Source: Chara braunii
Taxonomy: Eukaryota > Streptophyta > Charophyceae > Charales > Characeae
Assembly: GCA_003427395.1 (NCBI GenBank)
Contig: BFEA01000420.1
Location: 858,316-922,315 of the forward strand
Length of the DNA: 64,000 bases
Direction: 5' to 3'
Below the pieces are notes generated by a model. That model did not search any database, was not told where the DNA came from, and saw only the letters and a program-made list of their open reading frames with translations. Below are positions 1 through 11,526 of the stretch, in pieces; within the stretch, counting starts at the first letter, position 1, and every line of letters starts with the position of its first letter. A program made the position numbers and the translations under genes.

Positions 1-95
1 AATATGACAGTTTCGATGCAATTTGGTGCAAAATTCGTCGAAAATAACACCCCTGGTTAACCGCTTGTGTCAGCAGGGATACGCCTACCTAAGGG
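1..95 (+). other. Misjoined copy of 11,456-11,550
   Basis: These 95 bases are identical, base for base, to 11,456-11,550 and run straight into a library adapter. They are best read as the far end of a circularised mate-pair fragment attached to the wrong place, not as genomic sequence at this position. The window may begin inside a longer misjoined piece, so the duplicate could extend to the left. Confidence 0.93.
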
Positions 96-133
96 CTGTC
101 TCTTATACACATCTAGATGTGTATAAGAGACAG
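96..133. other. Nextera mate-pair junction adapter left in assembly
   Basis: A 38-bp perfect palindrome made of the 19-bp Tn5 mosaic end (CTGTCTCTTATACACATCT) followed by its reverse complement. This is the known circularisation junction of Nextera mate-pair libraries. It is synthetic, and any reading frame crossing it is artefactual. Confidence 0.98.
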
Positions 134-698
134 AAACAGAAGTTGAGAGAAGAATATAGGAAAAAAACAACAACAACAACTACTTACGGCATACTCACAC
201 TAGGACTTTTTCAATTATTTCTGGACGGAATCTGGGCCAGATGCATACAGGTTGGGTCCATAAATGCAGTCAGCTGCATTTATGGTGGTGCTACTGTCTT
301 CACCCCCGATTGACGTCATTATTGCTGCATCGACACTCGAAGTTGCCTCAAATACAGCTATAATGACTGTACGACGTTGTAGTCAGGTGAAGACGGTAGT
401 GTGATTAACCCCTTAGGAAGAAAACAAGGGTAGGGTGATGTGGACCTGCTTGGCCGCAAGTCGATCAGGATTATTCTCAATTATTCAAAAATATATATTT
501 TTTATTAGCTGGCAATCCTGTAGAAGACTCTTCCTGTTGAGGAGAGAGCTGTAGCTATACTTTCCCCGGGCGGTATTCTTGTTTTCTTTGATGGGATGAA
601 CCCTCATATGTCCCTTGGGTGAAAGTATCTGAGGGGGGCTTGAGACCAGCACCTATCCACAGCAACTCGAAGGGCACTATCCAGGGTTGCACGACTTT
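134..698. other. No gene seen
   Basis: Non-coding sequence. A local inverted repeat around 255-290 (a TGCAGTCAGCTGCA palindrome) and A/T-rich runs are visible. No reading frame here has recognisable protein character. Confidence 0.5.
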
Positions 699-850
699 CT
701 TAACCACCAGTACTTGGCCCATACGTCGGCTGGGGGCCTGGTAGCACGAGTTTCGTAGGCCCGGAATATGACGCCGGCCTTGCGCCGGCCCCGAAAGTTG
801 CGCCTGTATACGAGGCGCCCATTTTTCTGTCGCTGATACTGGTGGTTTAA
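699..850. mobile_element. Fold-back MITE, CTTAAACCACC family, copy 1
   Basis: A 152-bp element whose ends are inverted copies of each other: it starts CTTAACCACCAGTACTTGG and ends with the complement, ACTGGTGGTTTAA. Inside are further inverted pairs, including GCGCCT/AGGCGC around 803-822. A second element with the same ends lies at 36,921-37,130, and a single end of the same type at about 36,320-36,350. No protein is encoded. No target duplication could be seen, so the superfamily is unknown. Confidence 0.7.
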
Positions 851-960
851 ATGTATCTGGCTGCAATTAAGCCCCTCTGACTTCCATTTATTTGCAGAAT
901 GCCCCTCTGATGGGGGAATGGCCTCGCATGGGCAAGTCTGTTTTGTTTTTTTTGGGAGAA

Positions 961-1337
961 AGTTTTCAATATGCCCCTCCGACTTCCACTTATCTGCAGT
1001 ATGCCCCTGTGACTGCTGACTTACCCTGTCCCGCCCCTTGACAACAATTGAAGTTTCCAAAAAACCCCTAGCCTCGTTTTGGCCTGAAATATGTTCAGTA
1101 TGCCCCTAGCGATACCGGTCCCAAATTTCCAGTATGCCCCCGTAACTATCCTGACAGGACCAGGGGAACAGCTGCGAGTGCAACCAATGGCCACAGGGGC
1201 ATGCTGGAAAGTTGCACCCCTCACTGACAGGGGCTTGCACGAAACCTCAGAGGTCCAGGGGCAAGGCAGGGTAAGTCGGCCGTAGGAGGGGCATACCGCA
1301 AATGAATGCAAGTCGGAGGGGCATTTCAAAAATTTTC
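961..1337. repeat. Fold-back repeat with ATGCCCCT-rich arms
   Basis: The left arm (about 961-1,030) and right arm (about 1,263-1,337) are reverse complements at roughly 80 percent identity by eye. Both carry two ATGCCCCTCC-like blocks spaced by a GACTT...CTTAT/CATTT segment and end in GACTTACCCTG. A further partial left-arm copy lies at about 880-915. The middle contains smaller inverted pairs. It is probably a non-autonomous fold-back element; I see no coding capacity and no clear target duplication. Confidence 0.6.
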
Positions 1338-2760
1338 CTTTTCTTTTTTAAGTTCAGGTTGTTGTAGAGGCTAAGCACCAGGCATATGACAGTCCACAAC
1401 TTTTCACTTTGCTATCACACCACCAACCCATCCAGGAAAAGCCCCTGGCCCACCCCCCCCCCCCCCCCCCCCCAACGGGAAAAAAAGGCCCCGCCGCATT
1501 GATCACTCACTATTACAGGAGGATCTGCTGCCGGCTATGGCATATCTATTACTTTGAATAATTCATCTTTTTTTTCTTTTTTTCCCATTAATCGCGATGT
1601 CGGACCAAACACCAAGGGTGTTTCCTCATGATTTTGCATTCAATACCGTATCGACACCAGTTGCCGTACCAGAGACAGTTTGGAGTAAAAGTGAAAAAAA
1701 AAAAAATTGGCATGGCGTCGTGAAGCAAACTTCTCGACCATTGAGGCCAAGGTTGCTAGGTGACCATACACAGTGATACGATGTGTACGAAAAAGGTGAG
1801 TAAAAGTTAAAAGTCTTCGGCCGCAAGGGCCGGAGGATTGGAAGAGAACAAGAAAAGGTCACACGAGAGGCATCGACCACGATCTAAATCAGTCAAAGGC
1901 TCAGACGGTAAGGCAAAAATGAATTAGAACGAGTTCGGGGGCGTCAGATGGACCGATATAAGAAAACCAGCGAGTCGCGCCGCCATCAACTCGAAAACGG
2001 AATGAAAAATTAATACAAACCCGGTCATGCGGCCGGGGCAGCCAAGAGAAACACACTGCCTAACATAATAGGTAACGGCAGCCGGTGCCTCTATCCTTAC
2101 TCGTATGTCGTGAATGGGGTTAAGGCTCCAGCTCCGCCTCCCATATGTAGAGAGGAAGTCGCCTCTCGAGTGGCGACTTCGTGTCCGCGCGACCACTCAA
2201 GCAACCGGTGCCTTCGTCCCTTTGTGGAGGGAGACACCGTTGCAAGTTATGATATCGACCGCATTGGGCCTAGACTCGGGTTACTTAACCTGGTACCCGC
2301 CTATCTACGGATACTGGGTCTCTAAAAGTGCCAACTTTTGTCTTCTTCTGCTCAGACTCGAGTACCCGGCACATTTACCTATACTTGGTGTGGTACTGAC
2401 CTACCTGTTACTTGAATATTTCTCGCAACTCTTTAAGTTTCGCGGGCCTCTTCCCCCGCCATTCGAGTGTTTTCCCCGCTGCAACCTTCAATGTCACGGA
2501 CACAGGCAAGTAGCCTTCAATCAATCAAGTGCCCTTGTGGGTCACCCACACACTCAAGCTGACACATACTCAAACAGGCACGCAGACCGGCGAGCGTGCA
2601 AACACACGAACTTAAGAACGGGTTCAGGTCACTAAGTGGGATGAACCCCGATACTTTACATATACCTGAGCGGCTCCTCTTTTAACTAGAAAATGAGCTA
2701 GCTCAGTAAGTTTAAGGTGCAAATTGACAAGCAAAGGGTGCAGGAAATGAATCCACCCAA
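1338..2760. other. No gene seen; simple runs only
   Basis: Contains a run of 21 C at about 1,453-1,473, T-rich and A-rich runs near 1,568-1,585 and 1,695-1,706, and otherwise unremarkable non-coding sequence. A 173-codon open frame on the plus strand at 2,114-2,635 has no recognisable domain and reads as chance. Confidence 0.45.
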
Positions 2761-2770
2761 CCCTTGAGCT

Positions 2771-2791
2771 AGCTCCTTTTGTAAAGGAGCT
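2771..2791. repeat. Perfect 9-bp hairpin with TGT loop
   Basis: AGCTCCTTT (2,771-2,779), TGT, AAAGGAGCT (2,783-2,791). It has the same layout as the hairpins of the 8.4-10 kb array, but stands alone. Confidence 0.7.
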
Positions 2792-3837
2792 CCGCAACAC
2801 GTTCGCCCGCGCTCAGGCGGTCAGGACTCGAACTTGTGACCTCATCTTTAAATTTAGTTACAGTTAACTCGGTTGAAAAGGAGACCCAACACTTGGCTTT
2901 CAGATATAGTTAGTAGTTGGGTTTTCCTTTGTTTCCTTTTACTTTTTTTTATAACAAAGGAAGTCACGAGTGCGGGCGAGGGAAAGGGCCGTACGTGCGA
3001 AGACAACCGAATACAGAGGCAAATGAAGGAATGAGGAGGAGCGATCACGGGAAAGAGAAGACGAGAGGGGGAGCTACTTGCAGGTGTAAGGTGAAGATGG
3101 GCGCGAGCGAGTTAGTAAGGAAAGGAATCGAGGGCGAGTAGGAGGAAGTAGGGGAACGTGCGGGGTAGCACATACGAGTGAAGAAAAGGTGTACTCGACC
3201 ACGCAGAAGAAACAGACGCGCAAGAAGTTGAAGAGAAAAAGAGAAAAAAAAAAAAAAAAAAACAATCCGGACGTGGGTATTAGGACCTTGTACTTGAGTT
3301 ACGAGGGACTCTCTGCGCACTTTGGGGTGTGTCCAGTTTACCAGGGACGGACGAGTCGTTTTCTGGTAATCGAACGAACATTTCTGCAGCTCCGTTCAAA
3401 CCTCTAGGCATCTCTCTCTGAGGGTTTTCACAGCAACTCGCTCGTCGCTGGTGGTGGTCGCGATTACTGGGGTTGCCGGATGCGATAGTGTTGGCTCGTG
3501 GATCATGGCGTTCTCCCTCGCCCATCCTCTGGCGATGTGTGTCGCCCGATCGCCCGCTTCGGCCCTGCTCTTGCTACTTACCACGTGCGAGGAATTAGAC
3601 TGGTAGGATGTGCGATGCAACCGCCGATGACATCGCGAGGTTGCCGGCCATCGCCTGGCTTGTTGAAGTATGGGTTTATGCCGGTAGTCGTCCCTATATT
3701 GCGGGCTCGATATGCTATACTTTATGAAGGATCGTGTTGCATGCCTCGACGACGACGACGACGAGCAAAGAGAGAGAAAGGAAGTAAGTGTCCAACCCCG
3801 CGACGACCTCACTCTACCTCCATGGATAGGACAAGCA
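2792..3837. other. No gene seen
   Basis: Non-coding. A run of A at 3,245-3,261 is present. Several open frames of 60-160 codons on both strands show biased, low-complexity composition and no domain. Confidence 0.45.
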
Positions 3838-3887
3838 AAATCGAATGGATCTACCGCTAAAACATGGGAGTGTACAATGTTGCCCAT

Positions 3888-3924
<37 letters not shown>

Positions 3925-5075
3925 GTGAGTGTGTCTAAAAACTCTAAACACCTTGTAGAATCTGATTAAATTTTCTAAAAATCTTTGCAATATTCAAGTT
4001 CACCCAGGCCAAGTTGGCATGTGGTTTACCCGCTTGATCACAAAATCCAGGTCTAGTTTTTTTACTTTGTTTTGAGCCATTGCAGCTAATGCTCATAATA
4101 TCATAGAAACAATACTGCAAAAAAAGAAGATTGTTTGCCATGTGGTCCCGAATCGCTCGAACCGACGAAGTGTTTTAGTCATCTCGTTTGATGAAAAATG
4201 CTATTAAAACCAAAAACTCCAGCTAATGTGATTGTTGCACAACCCGCTCCAATTTATTTTGCACCTAAGGATTATTGATCATCAATAGAATTGTCATCAA
4301 AACACTCAGTAAACCTAACAATCCCACATTACATACTAATGGTGGATAATCAATACATCTTTCTATGCTGATACCCATCTTTCTGATGTTTACTAATTTT
4401 TTGTTGTTAACTTTGGGGGTCCACAGAAGACTACTATGAGAGCTGTGAAACCAGTCCCGAAGCGAATATTGATTTTCCCACAGTTCTTTTCATGTCTGTG
4501 CTTCGTCTTAATGCGCCGCGAGTGCCCTACCTGTACTCTTTCTTTTCATTAAATTCATAATCCAGACCGTTTAGACTTTATCCGATCTACGAAGAGTGAA
4601 TCGGTCCCTAAGGAAACCTCGAAAGGCGGCGCCGATAGGTACTAGAAAGTGGCGAAATTTGAATTAAGCTAGCGCTACTGAACAAAACAAAATGGGATGA
4701 TTGGACATGGCCTCGATTTCCGGGAAATCGAATGGATCTACCGCTAAAACATGAGAGTGTAGTAGTGTACAATGTTGCCCGTACGTGTGTGTGTTTGTGT
4801 TGTGAGTGTGTATCTCTTATCCCAATTCCGATTACATAGTATTCTTATCGATAGGATGAGCAAAAGCGGATAAATCTTCCACGGGAATCCACGCTACTTT
4901 CATCGATAGGATGAGCAAAATCAAATGAATCTATGACTAGAGCTTGGAAATATATTCTGTTACACTTATTTGTTTGAAGGTGTGGGTGTGTGAGAGTTTC
5001 GACGTCGCGATGGGCCTTACGCTACTACCATTGATAGATTGACCAAAATCGGATGAATCCGCGAGTGTGTATGTC
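3838..5075. repeat. Dispersed short repeat (GATAGGATGAGCAAAATCG-type) with GT microsatellites
   Basis: A block beginning AATCGAATGGATCTACCGCT at about 3,838 and running through AACATG, GAGTGTA, CAATGTTGCCC and a GT tract recurs at about 4,726. Shorter relatives with GATAGGATGAGCAAAA or GATAGATTGACCAAAA lie at about 4,851, 4,909 and 5,033. Units are irregularly spaced. The GT tract of copy 1 is about 3,890-3,922. This looks like an old minisatellite or repeated element; no coding signal. Confidence 0.55.
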
Positions 5076-5148
5076 TCGGTGGCCTTTCGCTGCTTTCAGT
5101 AACGAACTAAATCGACTAAATTTATCACTGAAATAAAAAAATATCCAC

Positions 5149-5151
<3 letters not shown>

Positions 5152-5202
<51 letters not shown>
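5152..5202 (+). repeat. (GT)n(GA)n microsatellite
   Basis: A GT-repeat tract followed directly by a GA-repeat tract. The apparent Ser-Leu/Thr-His peptide on the opposite strand is just this repeat translated. Confidence 0.9.
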
Positions 5203-5222
5203 CGAATCATCAAAGTAAACGA

Positions 5223-5546
5223 CCATTTCGTCAAAATGGACATTTTTTACTGTTTGAACGAAATTGAAACCGAGTTTTTTGGTCGAAAACTCGTCAAAAT
5301 TTGTTGTTCCTGAGGGTCCAGCGTTTTACAAACTCTGGACCCCCTGGCTGTACATGGACATAGTTTGAGACCAGGCACCTCCAGGCAGTCCTGCCTGGAG
5401 GTCCCTGGTCTCAAGCTACAACCAGGGGGTCCAGCGTTTTACAAACATCGGATCATCAGGAACAACAAATTTTGACGAGTTTTCGGCCAAAAAACTCGGT
5501 TTCAATTTTGTTCAAAAAATAAAAGATGTTCATTTTGATGAAATGG
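5223..5546. mobile_element. Fold-back element with about 155-bp arms
   Basis: A long inverted repeat centred on the TC at 5,389-5,390. Its arms run from CCATTTCGTCAAAATGGACAT on the left to the near-exact complement at 5,526-5,546, and end at the centre in CTCCAGGCAG/CTGCCTGGAG. Identity between the arms is high by eye. The left arm contains a nested hairpin, GGTCCAG (5,315-5,321) with CTGGACC (5,335-5,341). Its loop segment CGTTTTACAAAC is present in the same plus-strand orientation in the other arm (5,435-5,446), that is, flipped relative to the rest of the inverted repeat. No coding capacity and no obvious target duplication. Confidence 0.85.
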
Positions 5547-5984
5547 CAGTTAGTAGGGGATGCATGCACGAAGGGGGTAAGAGGGCGATCTGGTGGTCTT
5601 CCAGGAAAGAGGCGAGTGTGGGGTATCAAGGTCTGATGAGGGTGACGAGATACGTACCTTGTGTATGAAGAGAGGTCGGCTATGGAATTGACATCATGTA
5701 CATTAGTCTTCGAGAGTCGAAGTGAGCATGTTGAGTGAATACAACTGTATGTAGGATAGACGAGTAGAGTAGGATAGGCGCTGGGCGCCAGAAAGAGAGG
5801 AGCGACTTTGGATATTGTGTTGGTGTGGCCTGCGGGCGTGAACATTGGCTCATTACTTCATTGTATTGCTCTATTTGGATGGATTCTCGGTGCGATGATA
5901 CTTTCTGCTTGTACACGACTACTTGGACATCTGTGTGATTTCGCAACTTGGTTTTCTGTATATTGTTCACACTCATATTTCTTG

Positions 5985-5987
5985 CAA

Positions 5988-6022
<35 letters not shown>
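5985..6022 (+). repeat. (ATT)n microsatellite
   Basis: A run of ATT triplets. The poly-Ile peptide read through it is not a protein. Confidence 0.9.
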
Positions 6023-6139
6023 TTTTCCTTGGCTATAAATTCGACTATATACCTCAGCGCGACAGGAGAGAAACTGTCGTGGGAAAGAAGTGAGAGTCGC
6101 ACCCGGAGCAGGTAGCGGGTATGCTAGTGACCGAAGTAC

Positions 6140-6530
6140 GAGGGGAGAAGACACACACACACACTTACATAGAGACAGAACGCCAAACACAAACAGACGA
6201 ATACGGACAGACGGACAGATAAACGATACACAGACAGACATACATAACAGGCAGAGACAAACAGACAAGGATCGACACAGACAAAAACAAACACACAGGA
6301 CAGACAAAAAAAAGACAGTCAGTCAGTCAGACAAGACAGACAGAGAAACAAGAATGGACAAACATACATGCAAAAACAGACAGACACGAAACAAACTTAC
6401 ATACGCAGATAGAGAGACGAACATACAGATGAACAGTGGCGGACGAACAAACAGAAGCAGACAGACACAGACCAACAGAAACAGATAGACAGACACAGAA
6501 AGAGAAAAGATAGCGCATGCATGAAGAAAA
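6140..6530 (+). repeat. ACAGACA-rich low-complexity tract
   Basis: About 390 bases dominated by imperfect ACAGACA/AACAGAC repeats. The apparent Thr/Asp/Arg-rich (plus) and Ser/Val/Cys-rich (minus) proteins are translations of this tract. Confidence 0.8.
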
Positions 6531-8449
6531 CCAGGAGAGAGAGATTGAGAGAGAAGACAACAAGGGAGAAAGAGATATTGAGCCTAGAGAATCACCTACC
6601 TTTGACAAGGGTGCGGAGTACTGCATCTTGCACTATTGACTGAATCTCCGAAACTGTTAGATGTGGCGTCCTGATGGGACTTTTAAGTTTCACACATCTG
6701 GACCTTGCGTCTCTTGTTCCAGTGTAGACTTCGTATGATCTATTAATATGTGTTTGGGTGCGCGTGCGTAAGAGAGAGAGAAAGAGAGTAAGAGAGAGAG
6801 AAGGATGTTGATGATGATGATGATGTGAGGGCACATACCTAGTATTGGCGATGGTCTGCATTGGGTGACATCTTCAAGTACTTCGTTGGCTGCTGACGTC
6901 AACAGTTGCATTGTCAAGTAGTAGACAGGCAGTAGTTGTGTAGGAAGTAGGTTGGGTGCTGAGCGTCAAATATGGAGAAGGAACTGGACTCTTATGATGG
7001 TGGTGGCGAGAGCGAGCTCTCCTTGACATTGGTTTTCAGTGCTACGAATCTCCATTGGTGTTGTATTGGTGCAATGTTGCTTTCTAGACACTGAGATAGT
7101 ATCTGGCTTTCAATGTGATTGTGCATTATGAAAATTGTCATCTCACTGTTGCTCTTTTTTTCCCCTTGCATCATTATTATTATTATTATTATGATTTCAG
7201 TAGTTGTGGCCCCGACAAGCCTCGTGCCCGCCCTAAGAGAAGGCAGACTTGAATATCCGCGAGGGGTCCCTACCTCTGCATTTCCCGATGTGGGGCTCAT
7301 ATAAGTTGTTGCAGGATAGTTGGTTGAAGTACAACATGTGCTTCACCCTGGGCTCTCCTAGAAGAGGCAGCTGCGTTAGGCAAGTGAGCCCACGACGTGG
7401 GTTGTTGCGCCTAGGGCATGTAGCATGAGGCCGACACATTACGAAATGACCACGGCCTACTGAGAAAGCAACTTTGTTGCCGCATCCGTGCACGGACAAT
7501 GAGTGGTGTGGGTTGCAGCCGGCAGCGGGACGCTAACGGGCTATGGCCAGACATGCAGAACAGCAAGCGTACACCCGCACAACTTGCAAGAGGTAGCGTG
7601 AAATAACAAGCACGCACACATGGTCCTTGAGACACGCATGCAGAATAACGAGCGGGTTGCTGCGACTAGGGATGTGCGGCGAGATTGGCATAAGAAAAGA
7701 GAACGTATGTAGACAAAAGGGGAGATACTGGAAAAAGGAGAAGGAGTAGGGGGAGTGCAAAGAGGAAGGTTAAGAGAGGGAGAGAGAAGAGGATAAGAGA
7801 AATAAAAGAGAAAGGTAAGAGAAGAAAGAAACATGATATCACCTCTATTATTATTATTATTGTTGTTGTTGCTATGATGCTATTATTTAATATTATTATT
7901 ATTATGATGATGATGATTATTATTATTTATTTTTGTTATTTTGCTATTGCTATTGATAAACATTATGAGCCAGAGATAAAGAGTGCGGGGCATTGGAGAG
8001 GAGAGAGAGGCATTGTCACTGTGTGGTGGTGCCTACCTCCTCCATCCTCGTTCATTCTTATCTTGTTTATCCTTTCTAAGACACCTATCATTTTGACTAT
8101 AAGTGTTTGCTGGTGTTTTTCCACCGAGATCATCCTGATTTATGTTGATTCTAAGGGTCAGATAATCAGTTGAATAGAGTAAATATGGTCGATAAACAAG
8201 GAGATTGTGGGAGCTTTGTCGGAGTTCATGAAGATCTCTGGAGGCAGGGAACCATAAGGTACGCGTCACCTATCCCTTTCCCGTATACCTGTACAAACTA
8301 CAACCTTTTATTGGACTGCATGTATGGTTGTGTGATATACTGTTTATGCTTTCTTCAAGACTAAGATTATCAAGAGGGAAAACATGTTATATGATTAAAA
8401 TAAGAACCCTGCCCGAAGGAAGGAAAAAAACTTAAATCAACCGAGAAGG
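6531..8449. other. No gene seen; ATT/GAT microsatellites
   Basis: Contains GAT repeats at about 6,807-6,828, ATT repeats at about 7,169-7,191 and a mixed ATT/GTT/GAT tract at about 7,847-7,931. AG-rich stretches occur at 6,770-6,800 and 7,735-7,830. No open frame shows protein-like composition outside these simple repeats. Confidence 0.5.
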
Positions 8450-10004
8450 AGTCTATAGACTGTTTGAACTTGAAAAATAAGGTGATACGAGGGAGACTCA
8501 TGTGTGAGTGGTCGTGGTACTTATGCATGCACTAACTCAACTAAGGATGAACGAGAGGGGGTACTCATGTATGGGTTACCCTACTAACTGTGTCTGATCG
8601 ATTGTCATCGTGAAGGAAGAAACGTTTGCCCTTAGAAGGAGGCTCTTGTGCGGGTCGACCAACTAACCAATCGAACTAGTCTTAAAAAGGCAATGTAATA
8701 CCCATGTGTGGGCGTGACACTTGCCATTTGAGACTCGACCGGGCGACGAGGTACTCCTGTGTGTGCTACCTTAATGCCTTGTTTAACTAAGAATCTGCTT
8801 GAGATTGAAAGGGGGAGGAATAATTTTGTAAATCTATTCCGCTGCCATCATGGACTAACAGGCTAGTGCTGACTGAGCAAAAACATACAGCAAGAGGAGT
8901 GAAGACTCTTGTGAGAGTCATCAGGCCACTTGAATGAGACAACTTCAATAAAAAGTTGCTTCATCGATCTTCTAGGAATCGAATAAGTAATAGGAAGTTT
9001 ATGTGTGAGTCTTCCTAGTACTTGTTTGATACCCGACTAACTAACTCAGAGAAAACGTGGAGTGCAAGAGATTGAGCAATAGTAGGAAACTCATGTATGA
9101 GTAACCCTGCTATTTACCTCAGTATAACTAATGATTTGATTAATTACTAACAAGTTGTTCATCCAATACTAAATAGGGGGCTCCTGTGAGGGTCATCCTA
9201 TTCACATACTTGAGTCTAAGACTGAGGAACGATCTGCAAGAAGTAGGAAATCATATTCCTATTCTTTCTCTACTTACTTACTCCTAGGCAGTCCGATCAC
9301 CAAGCAGGTAGTAGGAAGACTTTTGTAGGATTCATCCTATTACTTGTTTAAGAGATGGACTGCTCATTACCCAAGGAAGTAGTAGGGGGACCCTTGTTAG
9401 GATCAGCCTATTACTTGCTTGATTCTGAACTAACTTACAAAGCAGGGTACTCCTGTAGGAGTATCCTAAACACTCATTATTTGTCCAAACTAACCAGATT
9501 TCAAATCATTCAGCTTCGAGAGAGCAATAAGATACCCTTGTGAGGATCATCCGATTGCACTCATGAAGTGGAACGGACTTTTGGTCACGTGATAGTAGGG
9601 GACTTTTGTGTGGGTTGCCTATTATTTCACTCAGACCGTTACTAATCTCTTGGAGGGGGTTAAAATCCAGGTTTTTTCGAACGACGACTGAAACAAGTAG
9701 TGGGATGCCCCAAAATGAGTCACTCGACTATTTGTTTTAAATCAGTAGAATGATACTCATGTACGAGCTATCTGACTATTTGGAACAGATCTTGTATGAT
9801 TTATCTTACTAACCGTTTGCGTTTGCATTGAATGAGATTGAAAAGGGAGTTGAGTACTCATGTGTGATTTACTCGACTGCCTGCTTGACTAACAGATTGC
9901 TTGAAATGGACCAAGTAGCAGACGATTCATGCATGAATCAATCTAATACTTATGTATGGTAGGACAAGAATAAAAGAAAGGAAATAACAATACTCCTGTT
10001 GGAG
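8450..10004. repeat. Array of about 23 hairpins with TGT-type loops and changing stems
   Basis: Every 40-110 bases there is an imperfect palindrome whose tip is usually TGTG, TGTA, TGTT or GT. Examples: GACTCT-TGTG-AGAGTC (8,904-8,919), ACTCAT-GT-ATGAGT (9,089-9,102), TACTCC-TGTA-GGAGTA (9,448-9,463), GATTCAT-GC-ATGAATC (9,924-9,939), CCCA-TGTG-TGGG (8,701-8,712). Many have a second, outer stem: GGCAA/TTGCC around 8,689-8,725; TAGGAAG/CTTCCTA plus AAGTA/TACTT around 8,985-9,023; GTAGTAGG/CCTATTAC around 9,308-9,343; ATAGTAGG/CCTATTAT around 9,592-9,625. Further units start near 8,496, 8,559, 8,642, 8,751, 8,817, 9,172, 9,244, 9,378, 9,524, 9,691, 9,742, 9,787, 9,848 and 9,993. Linkers often contain ACTAAC or CTAA. 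No reading frame follows the units. Confidence 0.85.
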
Positions 10005-11160
10005 CAAGACTTCACATATTCAAAAAAAGAACAAAAAAGAAAACTAGGATCGGGGGAAAAATATATTAGGAGAATAAGAGTCACCACGTAGTCCGTATCC
10101 GTTCGTGGGGACAACTATGACGTCAATTGAGTTAACCTCAACTGCATAAGACCCAAAAAATGTGCTTATTCCTAGGAGAGAAAAAATGAGAGGACTGAGA
10201 GTAAATAAAATATGATTTTCCTTTTAGAATGACTTAGGAAACAAATATAAAAACTCCTTGAGAGAAAGAAGAAAGAGACAGTTGACACATATGGGGTTTG
10301 TGAGAGAAGGGCTAGTGGTTAGACCTTCGGATGGCGATCTCGGAGTTCACAGACTAGATTTAAGGGCTTGACCCTTAGATATTGATATGTGGAAAAATGA
10401 GTGGGGGTGTTGAATCTCTGTTGACCTATGCGTGTGCAGGTCCCTGTTTATCTACTGCATTTGAAGGAAAAAGGGTCTACGGAAGGGATTCAGTTTTCTA
10501 TTATCTCTCGATAACACGTCGGTTGCTACCAATTCAACTTTGCCCCTTGACTTGATACCCACATCTAAAATCAAACCTTGTGGTCAGTAAAACTGTCACT
10601 TGTGGTTATTGCCTGAATGGTCTTAGTCACTCTCAAGCGTCCTTTGAAGAAATGTGAGGGGGTTGGGCTTATGTCTCAGGAAAGATAGAGTTGTCATACA
10701 TGGTTTGGGAAGGGAGAGACAATGTCAATGGTATGGATTAATGCTTAACGTCGTTAGTGCATGGCATGTGAATTGTCTTTACATTATTCTGTGCAGGTCT
10801 GTTTTGTGTATGACTTTTGGATTGAATTGGACTTGATCTTTTGAAGAGTCTCGGACGCACGCACCACACTTGTGAAAGTGGGAAGGGTTTTCGGCGGTAA
10901 TACCCCCATATTCATTATTCGTCCTATGTAACCTCTATACTATCTGATGTTGAGTCAAGTCAGAACGTGTTAAGAAAGATAGAATACCCTTGGTAGTAAG
11001 AAGGTTTGATTGGTACTTTGTTTGTATTGTCAGGGGAAATAATCCATCTTAGACGCAGAAGCAGAAATAGACAACCTTCTAGAAGTTCGACTTGAAAATG
11101 TAGAAGTCCGTGATAGGGGAAAGATGGTTAACGAGGGTCAAAATATTCGTCGTTTTCGTT
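10005..11160. other. No gene seen
   Basis: Non-coding, mixed composition; no repeat structure comparable to the preceding array is visible. A 60-codon open frame at 10,654-10,836 has no recognisable feature. Confidence 0.45.
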
Positions 11161-11503
11161 GGCAATTTCGGTGCGAATTTCATCAAAATTTTTAAAACAA
11201 ACGATATGAGATCATAGTGCAAACATAAAAAAAGGAAACAGGCCACAAAGAAAAAAAAAACAAAAATAAAAAAACACTATGAAACCCTAACACAAAGACT
11301 CTGTCCGAGTCAAAATGAAGCGTCCAACGAATGCAACGAAATGCCAACTTTTTCATTATTGATCCAAACATGTCAAAACTGGACACATGACGTACCCTAA
11401 AGCACATATATATCACACAAAAAGAAAAACAAGAAAAAAAGCAAAAAATCAGCACAATATGACAGTTTCGATGCAATTTGGTGCAAAATTCGTCGAAAAT
11501 AAC
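11161..11503 (+). repeat. Pair of direct repeats about 312 bp apart
   Basis: A segment near 11,161-11,190 (GCAATTTCGGTGCGAATTTC then ATCAAAA) is repeated with changes near 11,473-11,503 (GCAATTTGGTGCAAAATTCG then TCGAAAA). Between them is A-rich sequence. They might be short terminal repeats of a small element, but two imperfect 30-bp repeats are weak evidence. Confidence 0.35.
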
Positions 11504-11526
11504 ACCCCTGGTTAACCGCTTGTGTC

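Noticed and set aside
23-313. Plus-strand open frame near the left edge
   Set aside because: It reads through the synthetic mate-pair adapter at 96-133.
6090-6626. Two opposed 100-150 codon proteins
   Set aside because: Both come from the ACAGACA low-complexity tract and have no domain character.
11161-11503. Short LTR element
   Set aside because: Only about 30 imperfect bases repeat, with no TG...CA ends, primer site or coding sequence.
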